Assembly (NCBI RefSeq): GCF_004571195.1
Contig: NZ_CP038271.1
Span: forward strand, 496,001-560,000
DNA from: Legionella geestiana
GTDB taxonomy: Bacteria; Pseudomonadota; Gammaproteobacteria; Legionellales; Legionellaceae
Length of the DNA stretch: 64,000 nt
Direction: 5' to 3'
In this document: piece after piece, positions 18,651 through 27,330 of the stretch
How positions within the stretch are numbered: position 1 is the stretch's first letter
Layout of the letters: every line of letters starts with the position of its first letter
Notes under the pieces: model-generated
Seen by the model: only the letters and a program-made list of their open reading frames with translations
Databases searched by the model: none
Told to the model about the DNA's origin: nothing
Position numbers and translations under genes: made by a program

Positions 18651-19813
18651 CCCTGAATGCCGGCAGCTCATCGCTCAAATACAAACTCTTTGAGCATCAG
18701 GGCGAGACCACCACAGAGCTGCTTCGCGGGCTTGTAGAAAACATCGGGGAATCGCAGGGCGTGTGGCACCACACCCGCGTCCAGACGAACACGCACACCC
18801 ACACCTTTGCCAATCACGGTGAAGCGCTGGAAGCGCTCGCGGCCATGCTCCTCAAAACGGAAAATGTTACCGTGGAAGCCGTTGGGCACCGGGTGGTACA
18901 TGGGGGAGCCGAGTGGTATCAACCAACTCCAATCACTGAAGCGGTACTCAATGCCATTGAGGCGCTCGTCCCCCTCGCGCCACTGCATAATCCAGCCAAT
19001 ATTGCGGGGATTCGCTTTGCGATGCACGCATTCCCGAATGCCTTTCAGGTAGCCATCTTTGATACGGGCTTTCACCACACCCTGCCGCCGAAAGCGCACC
19101 AGTATGCCATCGATGCACAAACTGCAAAACGCCACCGAATCCGCCGCTATGGGTTTCATGGCATCAACCACGATTATGTCACATTGAAGGCGGCAGCGTT
19201 CCTCGGAAAACCGCGAGAAACGTGTCAGTTGATTTCCCTGCACCTTGGCAATGGTGCCAGTGCCTGCCTTGTAATGGATGGAGAATCGGTCGATACAAGC
19301 ATGGGCATGACCCCGCTTGCTGGTCTTATCATGGGAACGCGTTCTGGAGACATCGACCCCGCCATTGTGCTCTACCTGCAGCGACAGGGGTTTACAGCAG
19401 ACGCGGTCGACAGGCTTTTGAACCAGCAAAGCGGGCTCATGGGCGTGGCGGGCGATAATGATTTGCGCCGCCTCCTTGCGCGCGAAGAAAACGGCGATGA
19501 ATCAGCGCGCCTTGCTATTGCCATGTATATCTACAGCATTCAAAAAACCATCGGCGCTTATCTCAGCCAGACGGATGCGCTCGATGGGCTCATTTTTACC
19601 GGTGGCGTTGGTGAGAACGCCGTGTCCATTCGTGAACGGGTAATGCGCCCACTGGCACATCTGGGCTTTGCCCTCGATGAAGACTTAAACGCCGCCAGAG
19701 CCACTGCTGACTGCTCCCGTCTCTCCTGCAGTGGCATACCGATACTCATGGTGCGCGGCGATGAAGAACGCTTTATGACGGAGCTCGTTATGCAATTGTA
19801 CGCATCACGTTAA
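18638..19813 (+). CDS. ackA: Acetate kinase
   Basis: 391 residues, full length. Signature segments are [13 protein letters not shown] at the N-terminus, GHRVVHGG, the [10 protein letters not shown] region and FTGGVGENA near the C-terminus. It makes ATP from acetyl phosphate, or activates acetate in reverse, together with Pta encoded just upstream. GGGAGA precedes the ATG at the right distance, inside the end of pta. Its 3' end overlaps the convergent hemL gene by 26 bp, so there is no room for a separate terminator. Confidence 0.97.
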   Translation: MRVLTLNAGSSSLKYKLFEHQGETTTELLRGLVENIGESQGVWHHTRVQTNTHTHTFANHGEALEALAAMLLKTENVTVEAVGHRVVHGGAEWYQPTPITEAVLNAIEALVPLAPLHNPANIAGIRFAMHAFPNAFQVAIFDTGFHHTLPPKAHQYAIDAQTAKRHRIRRYGFHGINHDYVTLKAAAFLGKPRETCQLISLHLGNGASACLVMDGESVDTSMGMTPLAGLIMGTRSGDIDPAIVLYLQRQGFTADAVDRLLNQQSGLMGVAGDNDLRRLLAREENGDESARLAIAMYIYSIQKTIGAYLSQTDALDGLIFTGGVGENAVSIRERVMRPLAHLGFALDEDLNAARATADCSRLSCSGIPILMVRGDEERFMTELVMQLYASR

Positions 19814-21071
19814 AGGCCTTATCACAGGTTTTTGTTATCAGCTCGGGCGTATGTGCACTTGAAACAAAACCCGCTTCAAACATGGAGGGCGCAAGATAAA
19901 CGCCCTCATCAAGCATGCCGTGATAAAACCGGCGGAAAAACGCTTCATCAGACCTGGCGACATCCTGCTGGCAGGTAACCCGCGTCAGCGTTGTAAAGCA
20001 AAAACCAAACATCCCGCCGCGTGAACTTGTGCACATTGCAATCCCGGCGCGGACAGCAGCGTCTTTTAGTCCCTCGGCAAGCATCCTTGTAACGTTACCA
20101 AGGGCATCGTGAAATCCGGGAGCTGAAATCGCATTGAGTGTAGCCAGTCCTGCGGCCATGGCGAGCGGATTACCGGAAAGAGTACCGGCCTGATACACTG
20201 GCCCCTCAGGTGCCAGATAATTCATCACATCATGACGTCCGCCAATCGCTCCAACAGGCATTCCGCCGCCAATTACCTTGCCGAGAGTCGTGAGGTCGGG
20301 GGTTATGCCATACACTTCCTGCGCGCCGCCGAGGGCCACGCGAAAACCGGTCATGACTTCATCAAAAATCAGCAGTGACCCGTATTGGGTGCACACGCGC
20401 CGTAACCCTTCAAGAAATCCCGGCAGCGGCTCGACAAAACCCATGTTGCCGGCGATGGGCTCAAGAATAATGCAGGCGATCTCTTCGCCAAAATGGGCAA
20501 AGACCGTTTCAACGGCTTCGAGGTCGTTATAATCAACCGTCAGGGTATGCTCCACCACACTTTCAGGAATGCCGGGTGTTGAAGCAATACCAAGCGTCAG
20601 CACGCCTGAACCGGCTTTAACGAGCAGGCTGTCGCTGTGGCCATGGTAGCAGCCGGTGAACTTCAGAATTTTGTCGCGTTTTGTAAATCCGCGTGCAAGG
20701 CGAATGGCGGTCATGGTGGCTTCTGTTCCTGAATTGACCATACGCACTTTTTCAATGCCTGGCATCAATGCGCAGATTTTTTCGGCAAGTGCTATTTCAA
20801 GTGGAACAGGCGCACCGAAACTCATGCCGCATGCCAGCGCATCCTGTACCGCTCCTACTACATCAGGGTGGCAATGTCCAAGAATCAGCGGCCCCCAGGA
20901 ACCGATATAATCAATGTAAGTCTTTCCTTCTACATCCTCAAGAAATGCGCCTCTTCCCTTACGGAAAAAAACGGGCTCGCCACCCACCTGCCGAAACGCG
21001 CGCACTGGCGAGTTCACGCCGCCTGGTATGACGTTTCTGGCTGCTTCAAAAAGCTCGTGAGAGGTAGTCAT
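19788..21071 (-). CDS. hemL: Glutamate-1-semialdehyde 2,1-aminomutase
   Basis: 427 residues from the chosen ATG, the usual length. A PLP class III aminotransferase fold is evident: [17 protein letters not shown] binds the cofactor phosphate, GCYHGHSD follows, and the Schiff-base lysine lies in [14 protein letters not shown]. It converts glutamate-1-semialdehyde to 5-aminolevulinate, the C5 entry to haem. The longest frame starts at 21098, but CGGAG is spaced six bases from the ATG at 21071 and the MTTSHELF start matches the family. A haem-related neighbour, hemJ, lies nearby on the same strand beyond the divergent rubredoxin gene. Confidence 0.96.
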   Translation of the reverse strand: MTTSHELFEAARNVIPGGVNSPVRAFRQVGGEPVFFRKGRGAFLEDVEGKTYIDYIGSWGPLILGHCHPDVVGAVQDALACGMSFGAPVPLEIALAEKICALMPGIEKVRMVNSGTEATMTAIRLARGFTKRDKILKFTGCYHGHSDSLLVKAGSGVLTLGIASTPGIPESVVEHTLTVDYNDLEAVETVFAHFGEEIACIILEPIAGNMGFVEPLPGFLEGLRRVCTQYGSLLIFDEVMTGFRVALGGAQEVYGITPDLTTLGKVIGGGMPVGAIGGRHDVMNYLAPEGPVYQAGTLSGNPLAMAAGLATLNAISAPGFHDALGNVTRMLAEGLKDAAVRAGIAMCTSSRGGMFGFCFTTLTRVTCQQDVARSDEAFFRRFYHGMLDEGVYLAPSMFEAGFVSSAHTPELITKTCDKAFNVMRTIA

Positions 21072-21215
21072 GGGCACTCCGAAAAAACAAAAGGGCATAG
21101 TAGCGTATTGGGGAACTGCTTACCAGAGGGAGCGCGGGCGTGTCCTCAATCCATAATCTTTACTTTATGTGCAAGAATCGCTAAAGTTCCGCTTTTATAC
21201 CCTTTAGAGTTAAAA

Positions 21216-21392
21216 ATGCGCGAATATCGAAAATACCTGTGTGTTATCTGTGGTTTTATCTACGATGAAGCCGAGGGCTGGCCGGAAGACGGCATTGCCC
21301 CGGGCACTTTCTGGGAAGACGTTCCTGAAAACTGGTTTTGCCCCGATTGCGGTGCGGCCAAGGAAGATTTTGAAATGGTTATTATGGACTAG
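21216..21392 (+). CDS. rubA: Rubredoxin
   Basis: 58 residues: an iron-binding rubredoxin with the two CxxCG knuckles ([19 protein letters not shown] and [13 protein letters not shown]). It is a small cytosolic electron carrier with one Fe bound by four Cys. A much longer open frame extends upstream to 20868 but runs through the hemL promoter, and similarity begins only at MREYRKY, so 21216 is the start. No strong ribosome site is visible; TAGAGT is six bases upstream. It is divergent from hemL and its stop overlaps the end of hemJ by 4 bp. Rubredoxins of this kind serve oxidative-stress or hydroxylase pathways; the partner is unknown. Confidence 0.93.
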   Translation: MREYRKYLCVICGFIYDEAEGWPEDGIAPGTFWEDVPENWFCPDCGAAKEDFEMVIMD

Positions 21393-21805
21393 GGTCGTAC
21401 AATTACCATCACCACAATTCCCACCAACAGCAGGGTTGGCACTTCATTAAAAACACGGTAAAAACCGGCGCGATGCCGGTTTTTATTGTCTGCAAACATC
21501 CGGCGGTAATGGCCACACAGCAGATGATAGCCCCAAAGAAGTGCGACCATTCCAAGCTTTGCATGCATCCAGCCAGCTTTTAAATACGCGGGCTGAAGTA
21601 TAAGCATCCAGACACCTGCAAAAGTCGTGACGAGAGCGGCGGGCCAGGTAATGCCGTAATACAGCCTGCGCTCCATGGTTTTAAAGAGGGTGTCATCAGC
21701 GCCGTCTGCATGGTAGACAAAGAGGCGCGGCAGGTAGAAAAGACCCGCGAACCAGGCCACCATGGCAATCACGTGCAGCGCTTTAATCCAGAGCCAGGCA
21801 TTCAT
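21389..21805 (-). CDS. hemJ: Protoporphyrinogen IX oxidase HemJ-type membrane protein
   Basis: 138 residues with four transmembrane helices. The N-terminal helix reads [23 protein letters not shown], typical of the HemJ (former UPF0093) family, with the conserved histidine and the later [12 protein letters not shown] segment. HemJ oxidises protoporphyrinogen IX to protoporphyrin IX in the inner membrane, the penultimate step of haem synthesis in bacteria that lack HemG or HemY. It overlaps the upstream terC-like gene by 4 bp (translational coupling). Proximity to hemL supports the role. Confidence 0.9.
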   Translation of the reverse strand: MNAWLWIKALHVIAMVAWFAGLFYLPRLFVYHADGADDTLFKTMERRLYYGITWPAALVTTFAGVWMLILQPAYLKAGWMHAKLGMVALLWGYHLLCGHYRRMFADNKNRHRAGFYRVFNEVPTLLLVGIVVMVIVRP

Positions 21806-22521
21806 CCCCTTCTCCTCCCGCGGCGCACCCGCCGCACATGATTTAACCCCTCAACACTGAGGGAAAAACCCATGGCAAAATAGACATATCCTCTTGGAAT
21901 ATGAAACGACAGTCCATCAGCAATTAATACCACGCCAATCAGAATCAGAAAGCTCAGAGCCAGCATTTTCAGGGTAGGATGCTGCTCAATAAAACGGCTC
22001 ACCGCTTCGCTTGCAAAAATCATCACGAGAATGGCGATGCTGATGGCAAGGGCCATTACCCAGAAGAGTGTCGTCAGACCGATGGCGGTCAACACACTGT
22101 CAAGTGAAAAAATAATATCCATCAGTGCCACCTGGATAACCACCTGCCGAAATGCAGCCTTGGATTTACCGCCCGAAGCAATCTGCGGAATGTCTTCATC
22201 GCCAACCTCATAGCGAATTTCCTGCGTGGCCTTGGCTATCAGGAAAGCACCTCCAGCGAGCAGGAAGAGATCGCGCACAGAAAACGATAATTCCGCAATC
22301 TGCACAAAAGGTGTTTTCATGCGGATAATCCAGGTCGCTGAGGCGAGCAGCATCAGGCGGGTCATCCATGCCATCGTGAGCCCCCAGCGGCGTGCGTTTC
22401 GGCGCTGCTCGCGCGGGAGCTTCTCAGTAAGAATGCTTAAAAACACAAGGTTATCGATACCAAGCACGATTTCAAGAATAATGAGCGCCATCAGGCTCAG
22501 AGTAATGTCCAGCCAGTCCAT
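21802..22521 (-). CDS. TerC-family integral membrane protein
   Basis: 239 residues and about seven helices. The family motifs LGIDNLVFLSILTEKLP and ALMDIIFSLDSVLTAIG carry the paired acidic residues in membrane helices that are thought to bind metal ions. Relatives are implicated in tellurite resistance and in Mn2+ export or loading of exported proteins. The last 20 residues are basic ([11 protein letters not shown]), which places them in the cytosol. It is coupled to hemJ by a 4-bp overlap. The exact substrate cannot be read from sequence. Confidence 0.88.
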   Translation of the reverse strand: MDWLDITLSLMALIILEIVLGIDNLVFLSILTEKLPREQRRNARRWGLTMAWMTRLMLLASATWIIRMKTPFVQIAELSFSVRDLFLLAGGAFLIAKATQEIRYEVGDEDIPQIASGGKSKAAFRQVVIQVALMDIIFSLDSVLTAIGLTTLFWVMALAISIAILVMIFASEAVSRFIEQHPTLKMLALSFLILIGVVLIADGLSFHIPRGYVYFAMGFSLSVEGLNHVRRVRRGRRRG

Positions 22522-22606
22522 AGACTATCCAAAAGGAAAAAGACGTAGTGCATTTTCCCTTTTTTTACGTCCGGGGTAAACAGTTCCTTTTCAGAGAGAG
22601 GTTCGC

Positions 22607-22612
22607 TATAAT
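22607..22612 (+). promoter_or_regulatory. Consensus -10 box of pcnB
   Basis: TATAAT at 22607-22612; the -35 region (TTCCTT, 17 bp upstream) is poor. Transcription would begin near 22619, giving a short leader with GAGG at 22637-22640. Confidence 0.5.
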
Positions 22613-22648
22613 TATGCGCGACATATTCATAATTTTGAGGTATCGACA

Positions 22649-24004
22649 ATCATCCACCTTATCAAAAAGCTGCTGCGCCGAACGCGAGCCGCCGAACCCG
22701 CAGTGAATGCCAAATACATCATTCCGCGCCAGAATCATTGTCTGTCAAAAACAGACATCAGCCCCAACGCGCTTTCAGTATTAAATCGCCTGAACAGCGC
22801 CGGTCACGAGGCTTATCTGGTGGGTGGAAGTGTGCGTGATTTACTGCTCAAAAAAGCGCCTAAGGATTTTGACGTTGCAACCAGCGCCACTCCCAATCAG
22901 ATTAAGCGCCTCTTTCGCAATGCCCGCATTATCGGGCGGCGTTTTAAACTGGTGCACATTATTTTTCACCGGGAAATCATCGAAGTTGCAACCTTTCGCG
23001 GCAACGATCGGGGTGAAGGAAATGCTGAAACCACGCAGCAGGTAAACGACCGCGGCATGCTGATTCGCGATAACGCCTGGGGCACCCTCGAAGAAGATGT
23101 ATTTCGGCGCGACTTTACCGTCAACAGCCTTTATTATAACCTGCGCGATGCGAGCATTGTGGACTATACCGGTGGTGTAGCAGATACCGAAGCACGCTGC
23201 ATTCGCATGATTGGCGATCCCACTACCCGCTACCAGGAAGACCCGGTGCGCATGCTGCGTGCCATTCGTTTCAGCGCCAAACTGCATTTTACCATCGAAG
23301 AAAACACCGCAGCCCCCATCCGTGCGCTTGGTGAGCATATTACCCATGTTTCAGGCTCCCGACTCTTTGACGAAATGACCAAGCTGTATCAATGCGGTGA
23401 GGGTGAATCCGTTCAGCGTCTCCTGACGCACCACGGCCTTTTTGACCACCTCTTCCCTCAAACGGCGAAACTACTGCATTCCGAACACCCGGTAAACGCG
23501 TTGATTGGCATTGCGCTTGAAAATACCGACATCCGTATACGCGATGACAAGCCGGTCAATCCGGCCTTTCTGTATGCCGTACTCCTTTGGTTCCCGCTCA
23601 AGGAGCGTGCACGTGCACTGCAGGAAACCGGCATGGATCCGCTGCCGGCACTGGAAAAAGCCATGTCACTCGTTGTTGAAGAGCAAAACCGGATTGTCAC
23701 CATTCCTAAACGTTTCAGTCAGGTGATGCGTGAAATCTGGCTGCTGCAGTTCCGCTTTCCCAAACGGCTTGGCGGGCGGGCATTTAATCTTTTGCACCAT
23801 CCACGCTTTCGTGCGGCCTACGATTTTCTGGGCCTGCGCGCACTTGCAGGCGATGAGGACATGAGCCTTGCCAGCTGGTGGACACGTTTTCAGGATGAAG
23901 ACGCTGCCACTCAGGAAGCCATGGTGGCCGAACTCAGTGCGCAGTCCCCCAAAAAGCCCAGACGACGACGCCGTTCAAAGCCAGCTGCGCCCGAAGCTTC
24001 ATGA
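22649..24004 (+). CDS. pcnB: Poly(A) polymerase I with probable AUC start
   Basis: About 451 residues. The nucleotidyltransferase core is clear: LVGGSVRDLLL and PKDFDVATSA with the catalytic aspartates, RIIGRRFKLVHI, and RRDFTVNSLYY. The C-terminus is strongly basic (KPRRRRRSKP), as in PcnB rather than the CCA-adding enzyme. It adds 3' poly(A) tails that promote RNA decay. The only conventional start in frame is a GTG at 22703, which has no ribosome site. The frame continues upstream as IIHLIKKLLRRTRAAEPAV, resembling the E. coli N-terminus, back to an ATC at 22649 that sits eight bases after GAGG. E. coli pcnB is known to start at AUU, so an AUC start is proposed. folK overlaps the stop codon by 4 bp. 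Confidence 0.92.
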   Translation: MIHLIKKLLRRTRAAEPAVNAKYIIPRQNHCLSKTDISPNALSVLNRLNSAGHEAYLVGGSVRDLLLKKAPKDFDVATSATPNQIKRLFRNARIIGRRFKLVHIIFHREIIEVATFRGNDRGEGNAETTQQVNDRGMLIRDNAWGTLEEDVFRRDFTVNSLYYNLRDASIVDYTGGVADTEARCIRMIGDPTTRYQEDPVRMLRAIRFSAKLHFTIEENTAAPIRALGEHITHVSGSRLFDEMTKLYQCGEGESVQRLLTHHGLFDHLFPQTAKLLHSEHPVNALIGIALENTDIRIRDDKPVNPAFLYAVLLWFPLKERARALQETGMDPLPALEKAMSLVVEEQNRIVTIPKRFSQVMREIWLLQFRFPKRLGGRAFNLLHHPRFRAAYDFLGLRALAGDEDMSLASWWTRFQDEDAATQEAMVAELSAQSPKKPRRRRRSKPAAPEAS

Positions 24005-24444
24005 TTCGCTGTTATCTCGGGCTTGGCAGTAATCAAAAATCACCGGTACGCCAGGTGCGCCTGGCGCTTTCCGCCCTGCGCACCCTGCCATGCAGCATAC
24101 ATACCCGAAGCGCGCGCCCCATCAAAACCTCACCCGCTGGCATGCGCGGTTTTCAACCGAGCTATTGCAACACCGTTGCAGAAATCCTGACACGCCTGCC
24201 CCCGCTTACCTTGCTGCGCGCCTGCCAGAACATCGAGCATGCTCACGGGCGTGTTCGAAAAAAACGCTGGGGGCCGCGCACCCTTGATATCGATATTCTG
24301 CATTATGGCGATAAGATACTTCGTACCCCGGAACTGCAGCTGCCGCATCCCAGGGCTTCGGTGCGCGATTTTGTCTGCATTCCGATGGCGACACTGCCGG
24401 GCGCTTCCCGGTTCACCGGTTCTCAAAGCAGGCCTGAAGCGTAA
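24001..24444 (+). CDS. folK: 2-amino-4-hydroxy-6-hydroxymethyldihydropteridine pyrophosphokinase
   Basis: 147 residues, a little shorter than the E. coli enzyme. The substrate and ATP-binding signatures are present: LGLGSNQKSP at the start and RWGPRTLDIDILHYG in the second half. It transfers pyrophosphate from ATP to the pterin in folate synthesis. It is translationally coupled to pcnB (ATGA overlap), the common pcnB-folK arrangement in gammaproteobacteria. The last 30 bp overlap the convergent gene 24413-25438. Confidence 0.95.
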   Translation: MIRCYLGLGSNQKSPVRQVRLALSALRTLPCSIHTRSARPIKTSPAGMRGFQPSYCNTVAEILTRLPPLTLLRACQNIEHAHGRVRKKRWGPRTLDIDILHYGDKILRTPELQLPHPRASVRDFVCIPMATLPGASRFTGSQSRPEA

Positions 24445-25438
24445 CCGCGCTCCCCGATGGCAGCCAGTGCCCGTAGTTTTCACCGTTCCAAAGACGCGTT
24501 TCTTCGTGCTTTGCCTGCACCATTTCGCGAGTTAATCCACGGCGCTCTTTCCAGTTTGCGCAGCGTTTTTTTATCTCCCGGCGAATCTGCCCGCGCGAGA
24601 ACAGGTAATAGCAGGGATTAAAGGCTTCATTCAGGTTGTCATTCAGATATGGCTTTAAAAGATTGGAAGGGGTTACGCGTTCTGAAAATTCCCAGCGATT
24701 ATTGCGCAGCACCAGTATGGGAGAGAGTGTTTCATGGCCAATTTTTACCGGGCGCGTCAGATTGGAGTAAAATTTCCAGCCCGCGTAATTGGCCGATAAA
24801 TCACCGTTTGAGTAGACCCCGTTTACCAGCATTCCAAGATAGGTCTTTTCAAGAAATTCCCCATAACGCACAAGAAGCGCGTGCGCTTGTGCTGCACTTT
24901 TTCCACGCGAACGCGCATGCCGGTATAACGTATAATAGGTATGCCCCATCATAAAAAAATGCCCAAGCTTGTCCGTGCCGAAATAATGACCGTACATGTT
25001 CACCGTTGGAGCAAGTCCCATCAACGACAGCGGGGATTGTGAAAACGCGAGCCAGTAGACATTGTTCCAGGGGCAGGATTCACTGTAGAACTTTGGCAGT
25101 GCCGATACCGGCAGTCGGTTCCAGCGCATCCAGCGGGGAAATCCAGGACCTGTTGCACGATAAACTGCATCCGCAAAATGTGCACCCCTCTGGTACTGCA
25201 AGAGTGCTTTTGCGGCAGTTCGACTGTGAGGTTCCGCCTGCTCAAGGTGCGCCATCTGCTGGTTGGTGTGTGCCGCTGCACGTTCAATCACGCGGAAGAG
25301 CGCTTCACTGCCAGCTGGCCCCGTGTCCGCAAGCGCCTGCGGCGGCAGTGTAAACTGATCGGTCTCTTCCGCCCGCACGGTATTCATCGCACAGAGGATG
25401 AGTAATATCCCTCCCACAACGCTCTGCACAAAAAACAT
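24413..25438 (-). CDS. Exported protein of unknown function
   Basis: 341 residues with a typical signal peptide (hydrophobic 3-18, cleavage likely after VRA at about residue 23). The mature protein is rich in aromatic residues and histidine. One block, GTDKLGHFFMMGHTYY (about 150-165), is the clearest candidate for a functional site; a DKxxHF pattern of this type also occurs in VanZ-like proteins, but the rest does not match. Paired Cys near 265-285 could form a disulfide. I do not recognise a characterised family. It is convergent with folK and divergent from the VirK-like gene, with only 79 bp between them. Confidence 0.7.
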   Translation of the reverse strand: MFFVQSVVGGILLILCAMNTVRAEETDQFTLPPQALADTGPAGSEALFRVIERAAAHTNQQMAHLEQAEPHSRTAAKALLQYQRGAHFADAVYRATGPGFPRWMRWNRLPVSALPKFYSESCPWNNVYWLAFSQSPLSLMGLAPTVNMYGHYFGTDKLGHFFMMGHTYYTLYRHARSRGKSAAQAHALLVRYGEFLEKTYLGMLVNGVYSNGDLSANYAGWKFYSNLTRPVKIGHETLSPILVLRNNRWEFSERVTPSNLLKPYLNDNLNEAFNPCYYLFSRGQIRREIKKRCANWKERRGLTREMVQAKHEETRLWNGENYGHWLPSGSAVTLQACFENR

Positions 25439-25517
25439 GGTCGGTTATCTCTTGCAAAAGGCATCGTTCATGGGCATTATCATTGCGCGTTCAGGGAATC
25501 AATACAAGGAGAATATC

Positions 25518-26012
25518 ATGTTTTTCAAACGTATCGCGGCATGTGTCGCTGGAGCAGTACTCGCCTGCAGCACCATTGAGGCCTTTGCAGCAACAACCCT
25601 TCTTCCGACTTTTGGCGCGCTGCTCACCGCGCTTGAAAACGGAGAAAGCGTACGGGCGGTAATGCGTCCTGGCAGGTGCACACTGGAATCCGGAAACGGC
25701 GGCGTTGTTGCCTTTTCTTCAGCCATGGATTATGACGTTTATACCCATTACATGCTGCCCTCTGATGATGGTCAATCCGCTAAAGAAGTCATTGCCACCT
25801 CCAAAACGGTTTTTTCCATCTCCACCATTCAAAACCTTGGTGCCATCACCAACTATGTGCGACTCCACGTTTTCCGTGACAACACGGCAAAACTCTTCAT
25901 CTCCATTCTTGACCCGGTCACCTATCAGGAAAAGCTGAATGGCACGTTCCTCTGTACGCTGACCGATGCTGAAAAAACCGGGGGCGTCACACTCTTACAA
26001 CGCACGCGTTAA
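25518..26012 (+). CDS. VirK-family exported protein
   Basis: 164 residues from the ATG preceded by AAGGAG; the longer open frame from 25398 has no such site. There is a signal peptide with cleavage likely after FAA (residue 23 or so). The mature part begins with LLPTFGALLTALENGESVRAVMRPGRCTL, the pattern of VirK proteins (a Leu/Ala helix, a basic segment and then a conserved Cys), and a second Cys sits in the GTFLCTL segment, so a disulfide is likely. VirK proteins were found as virulence-associated loci in plant and animal pathogens and their biochemical role is unknown. It is followed after 12 bp by a transporter gene, so the two are probably co-transcribed. Confidence 0.75.
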   Translation: MFFKRIAACVAGAVLACSTIEAFAATTLLPTFGALLTALENGESVRAVMRPGRCTLESGNGGVVAFSSAMDYDVYTHYMLPSDDGQSAKEVIATSKTVFSISTIQNLGAITNYVRLHVFRDNTAKLFISILDPVTYQEKLNGTFLCTLTDAEKTGGVTLLQRTR

Positions 26013-26024
26013 AGGAGAAGCCAA

Positions 26025-27236
26025 TTGCCGCTGAAGCGCTTTTTATCCGGCCCCTATGCCTTTCAGGGGCTGCTGCTCGTGTCACTTGTGGGTGGCGGAT
26101 TATCAGGCGGGTATTTTCCTGAGGTAGTTCCGTACCTGAAGCCTTTGGCGGATATTTTTTTAAATCTTCTTTTAAGTGCCATTGTCCCGCTTGTATTTTT
26201 CTCGGTTGCCTCAGCCACAGCACGTGCCGCAGGCAGTGGCAGCCTGAGTCGAATTCTCTGTCAGGCCGCACTGGTTTTTCTCATTACCGGCACGCTCGCA
26301 GCCCTCTGGTCACTCATTGCGGTGATGATGTTTCCACCCGCGAAAGGGGTCAGCCTTACTCTGCCTGTGGCCGTTAACCACGTTCATCCTGACATCTCAA
26401 CTCACATTGCGAGTCTTTTTACCGTGCCGGACTTTGGGCAACTTTTTTCGCACCAGCATATGCTGGCATTAATGGTTTTTTCTCTGTTAACAGGTCTTGC
26501 CTGTGCCAAAAGCTCCCCCGATAACCCGTTTTTGCGCTTTTTAACCGGCGGCGAGCAGGTGTTTCTGCGCATGTTCAGCCTCATCATGTGGCTCGCACCC
26601 ATCGGTTTCTTTGCCTGGTTCGCACTCCTCATCAGCACCCTTGGGCCAAAGTTTGCCGGTGTCTATCTGCAGATTGGACTGGTGTGTTATACCGTGTGTC
26701 TCCTCTGGTTTGCAGGCTTTTATTCATTGTGCGCGTTTATTGCAGGCGGGCGCTCCACACTCGCGCGATTTTGGAAATTCATCCCCCTGCCAGCGCTTAC
26801 AGCGCTTGCCACCTGCAGCAGTGCAGCCTCCCTGCCGGCCAATCTTCTTGCCAGCCAATCCATGGGCGTGCCACCCGTAGTTGCAGAAACGGTCATTCCA
26901 CTGGGTACGATGCTGCACAAACAGGGGTCGATTATTGGTGCGATGTTCAAGATTGCTTTTCTATTCGGCGTCTTTCAACTCGATTTTTCCGGGGCAACGG
27001 TCGTGCTCACCGCAATTGGCGTTTCGTTTCTGACAGGCAGTGTCATGGGTGCCATCCCCGGCGGCGGGATGCTCGGAGAGCTTTTTATTTTAACCGTCTA
27101 TGGCTTTCCCCCAGAATCGCTCATAGCGGTCGCTGCCATCAGTCTGCTGATTGATCCGGTTGCAACCCTTCTGAATGTTACGGGCAACACCGCATCAACG
27201 CTTTTGATTGCGCGCCGAAGTGCGAATAAACCTTAG
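26025..27236 (+). CDS. DAACS-family (Glt/Dct-like) symporter with altered binding site
   Basis: 403 residues starting at TTG behind AAAGGAG. Eight membrane segments and two re-entrant hairpins fit the dicarboxylate/amino acid:cation symporter fold, with CSSAASLPANL in the first signature (normally SSSAATLP) and NVTGN in the last helix. The residues that bind Na+ and acidic substrate in GltPh differ: NMDGT is HKQGS (298-302), the Arg that holds the side-chain carboxylate (GRTMVNVTGD) is Ala380, and the final Asp of that motif is Asn388. The aspartate before it is kept (D377). The fold is clear, but the substrate and ion are probably not the usual ones. The gene follows the VirK-like gene closely. 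Confidence 0.82.
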   Translation: MPLKRFLSGPYAFQGLLLVSLVGGGLSGGYFPEVVPYLKPLADIFLNLLLSAIVPLVFFSVASATARAAGSGSLSRILCQAALVFLITGTLAALWSLIAVMMFPPAKGVSLTLPVAVNHVHPDISTHIASLFTVPDFGQLFSHQHMLALMVFSLLTGLACAKSSPDNPFLRFLTGGEQVFLRMFSLIMWLAPIGFFAWFALLISTLGPKFAGVYLQIGLVCYTVCLLWFAGFYSLCAFIAGGRSTLARFWKFIPLPALTALATCSSAASLPANLLASQSMGVPPVVAETVIPLGTMLHKQGSIIGAMFKIAFLFGVFQLDFSGATVVLTAIGVSFLTGSVMGAIPGGGMLGELFILTVYGFPPESLIAVAAISLLIDPVATLLNVTGNTASTLLIARRSANKP

Positions 27237-27279
27237 GACGCATTAAAAATCAGTCATACCAAAATATGCGCATACGGTG

Positions 27280-27285
27280 TATAAT
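27280..27285 (+). promoter_or_regulatory. Consensus -10 box before the 424-residue protein gene
   Basis: TATAAT at 27280-27285, about 45 bp before the ATG at 27331. A start codon at 27277 would lie upstream of the transcript, so this supports the later start. Confidence 0.45.
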
Positions 27286-27330
27286 ATGCGCTTTTATATT
27301 TCGGTCACTGTTTTTTCGAGGACTACCCGC

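Noticed and set aside
22703-24004. pcnB starting at the GTG at 22703
   Set aside because: No ribosome site precedes it and the upstream codons encode a PcnB-like basic N-terminus back to an ATC behind GAGG.
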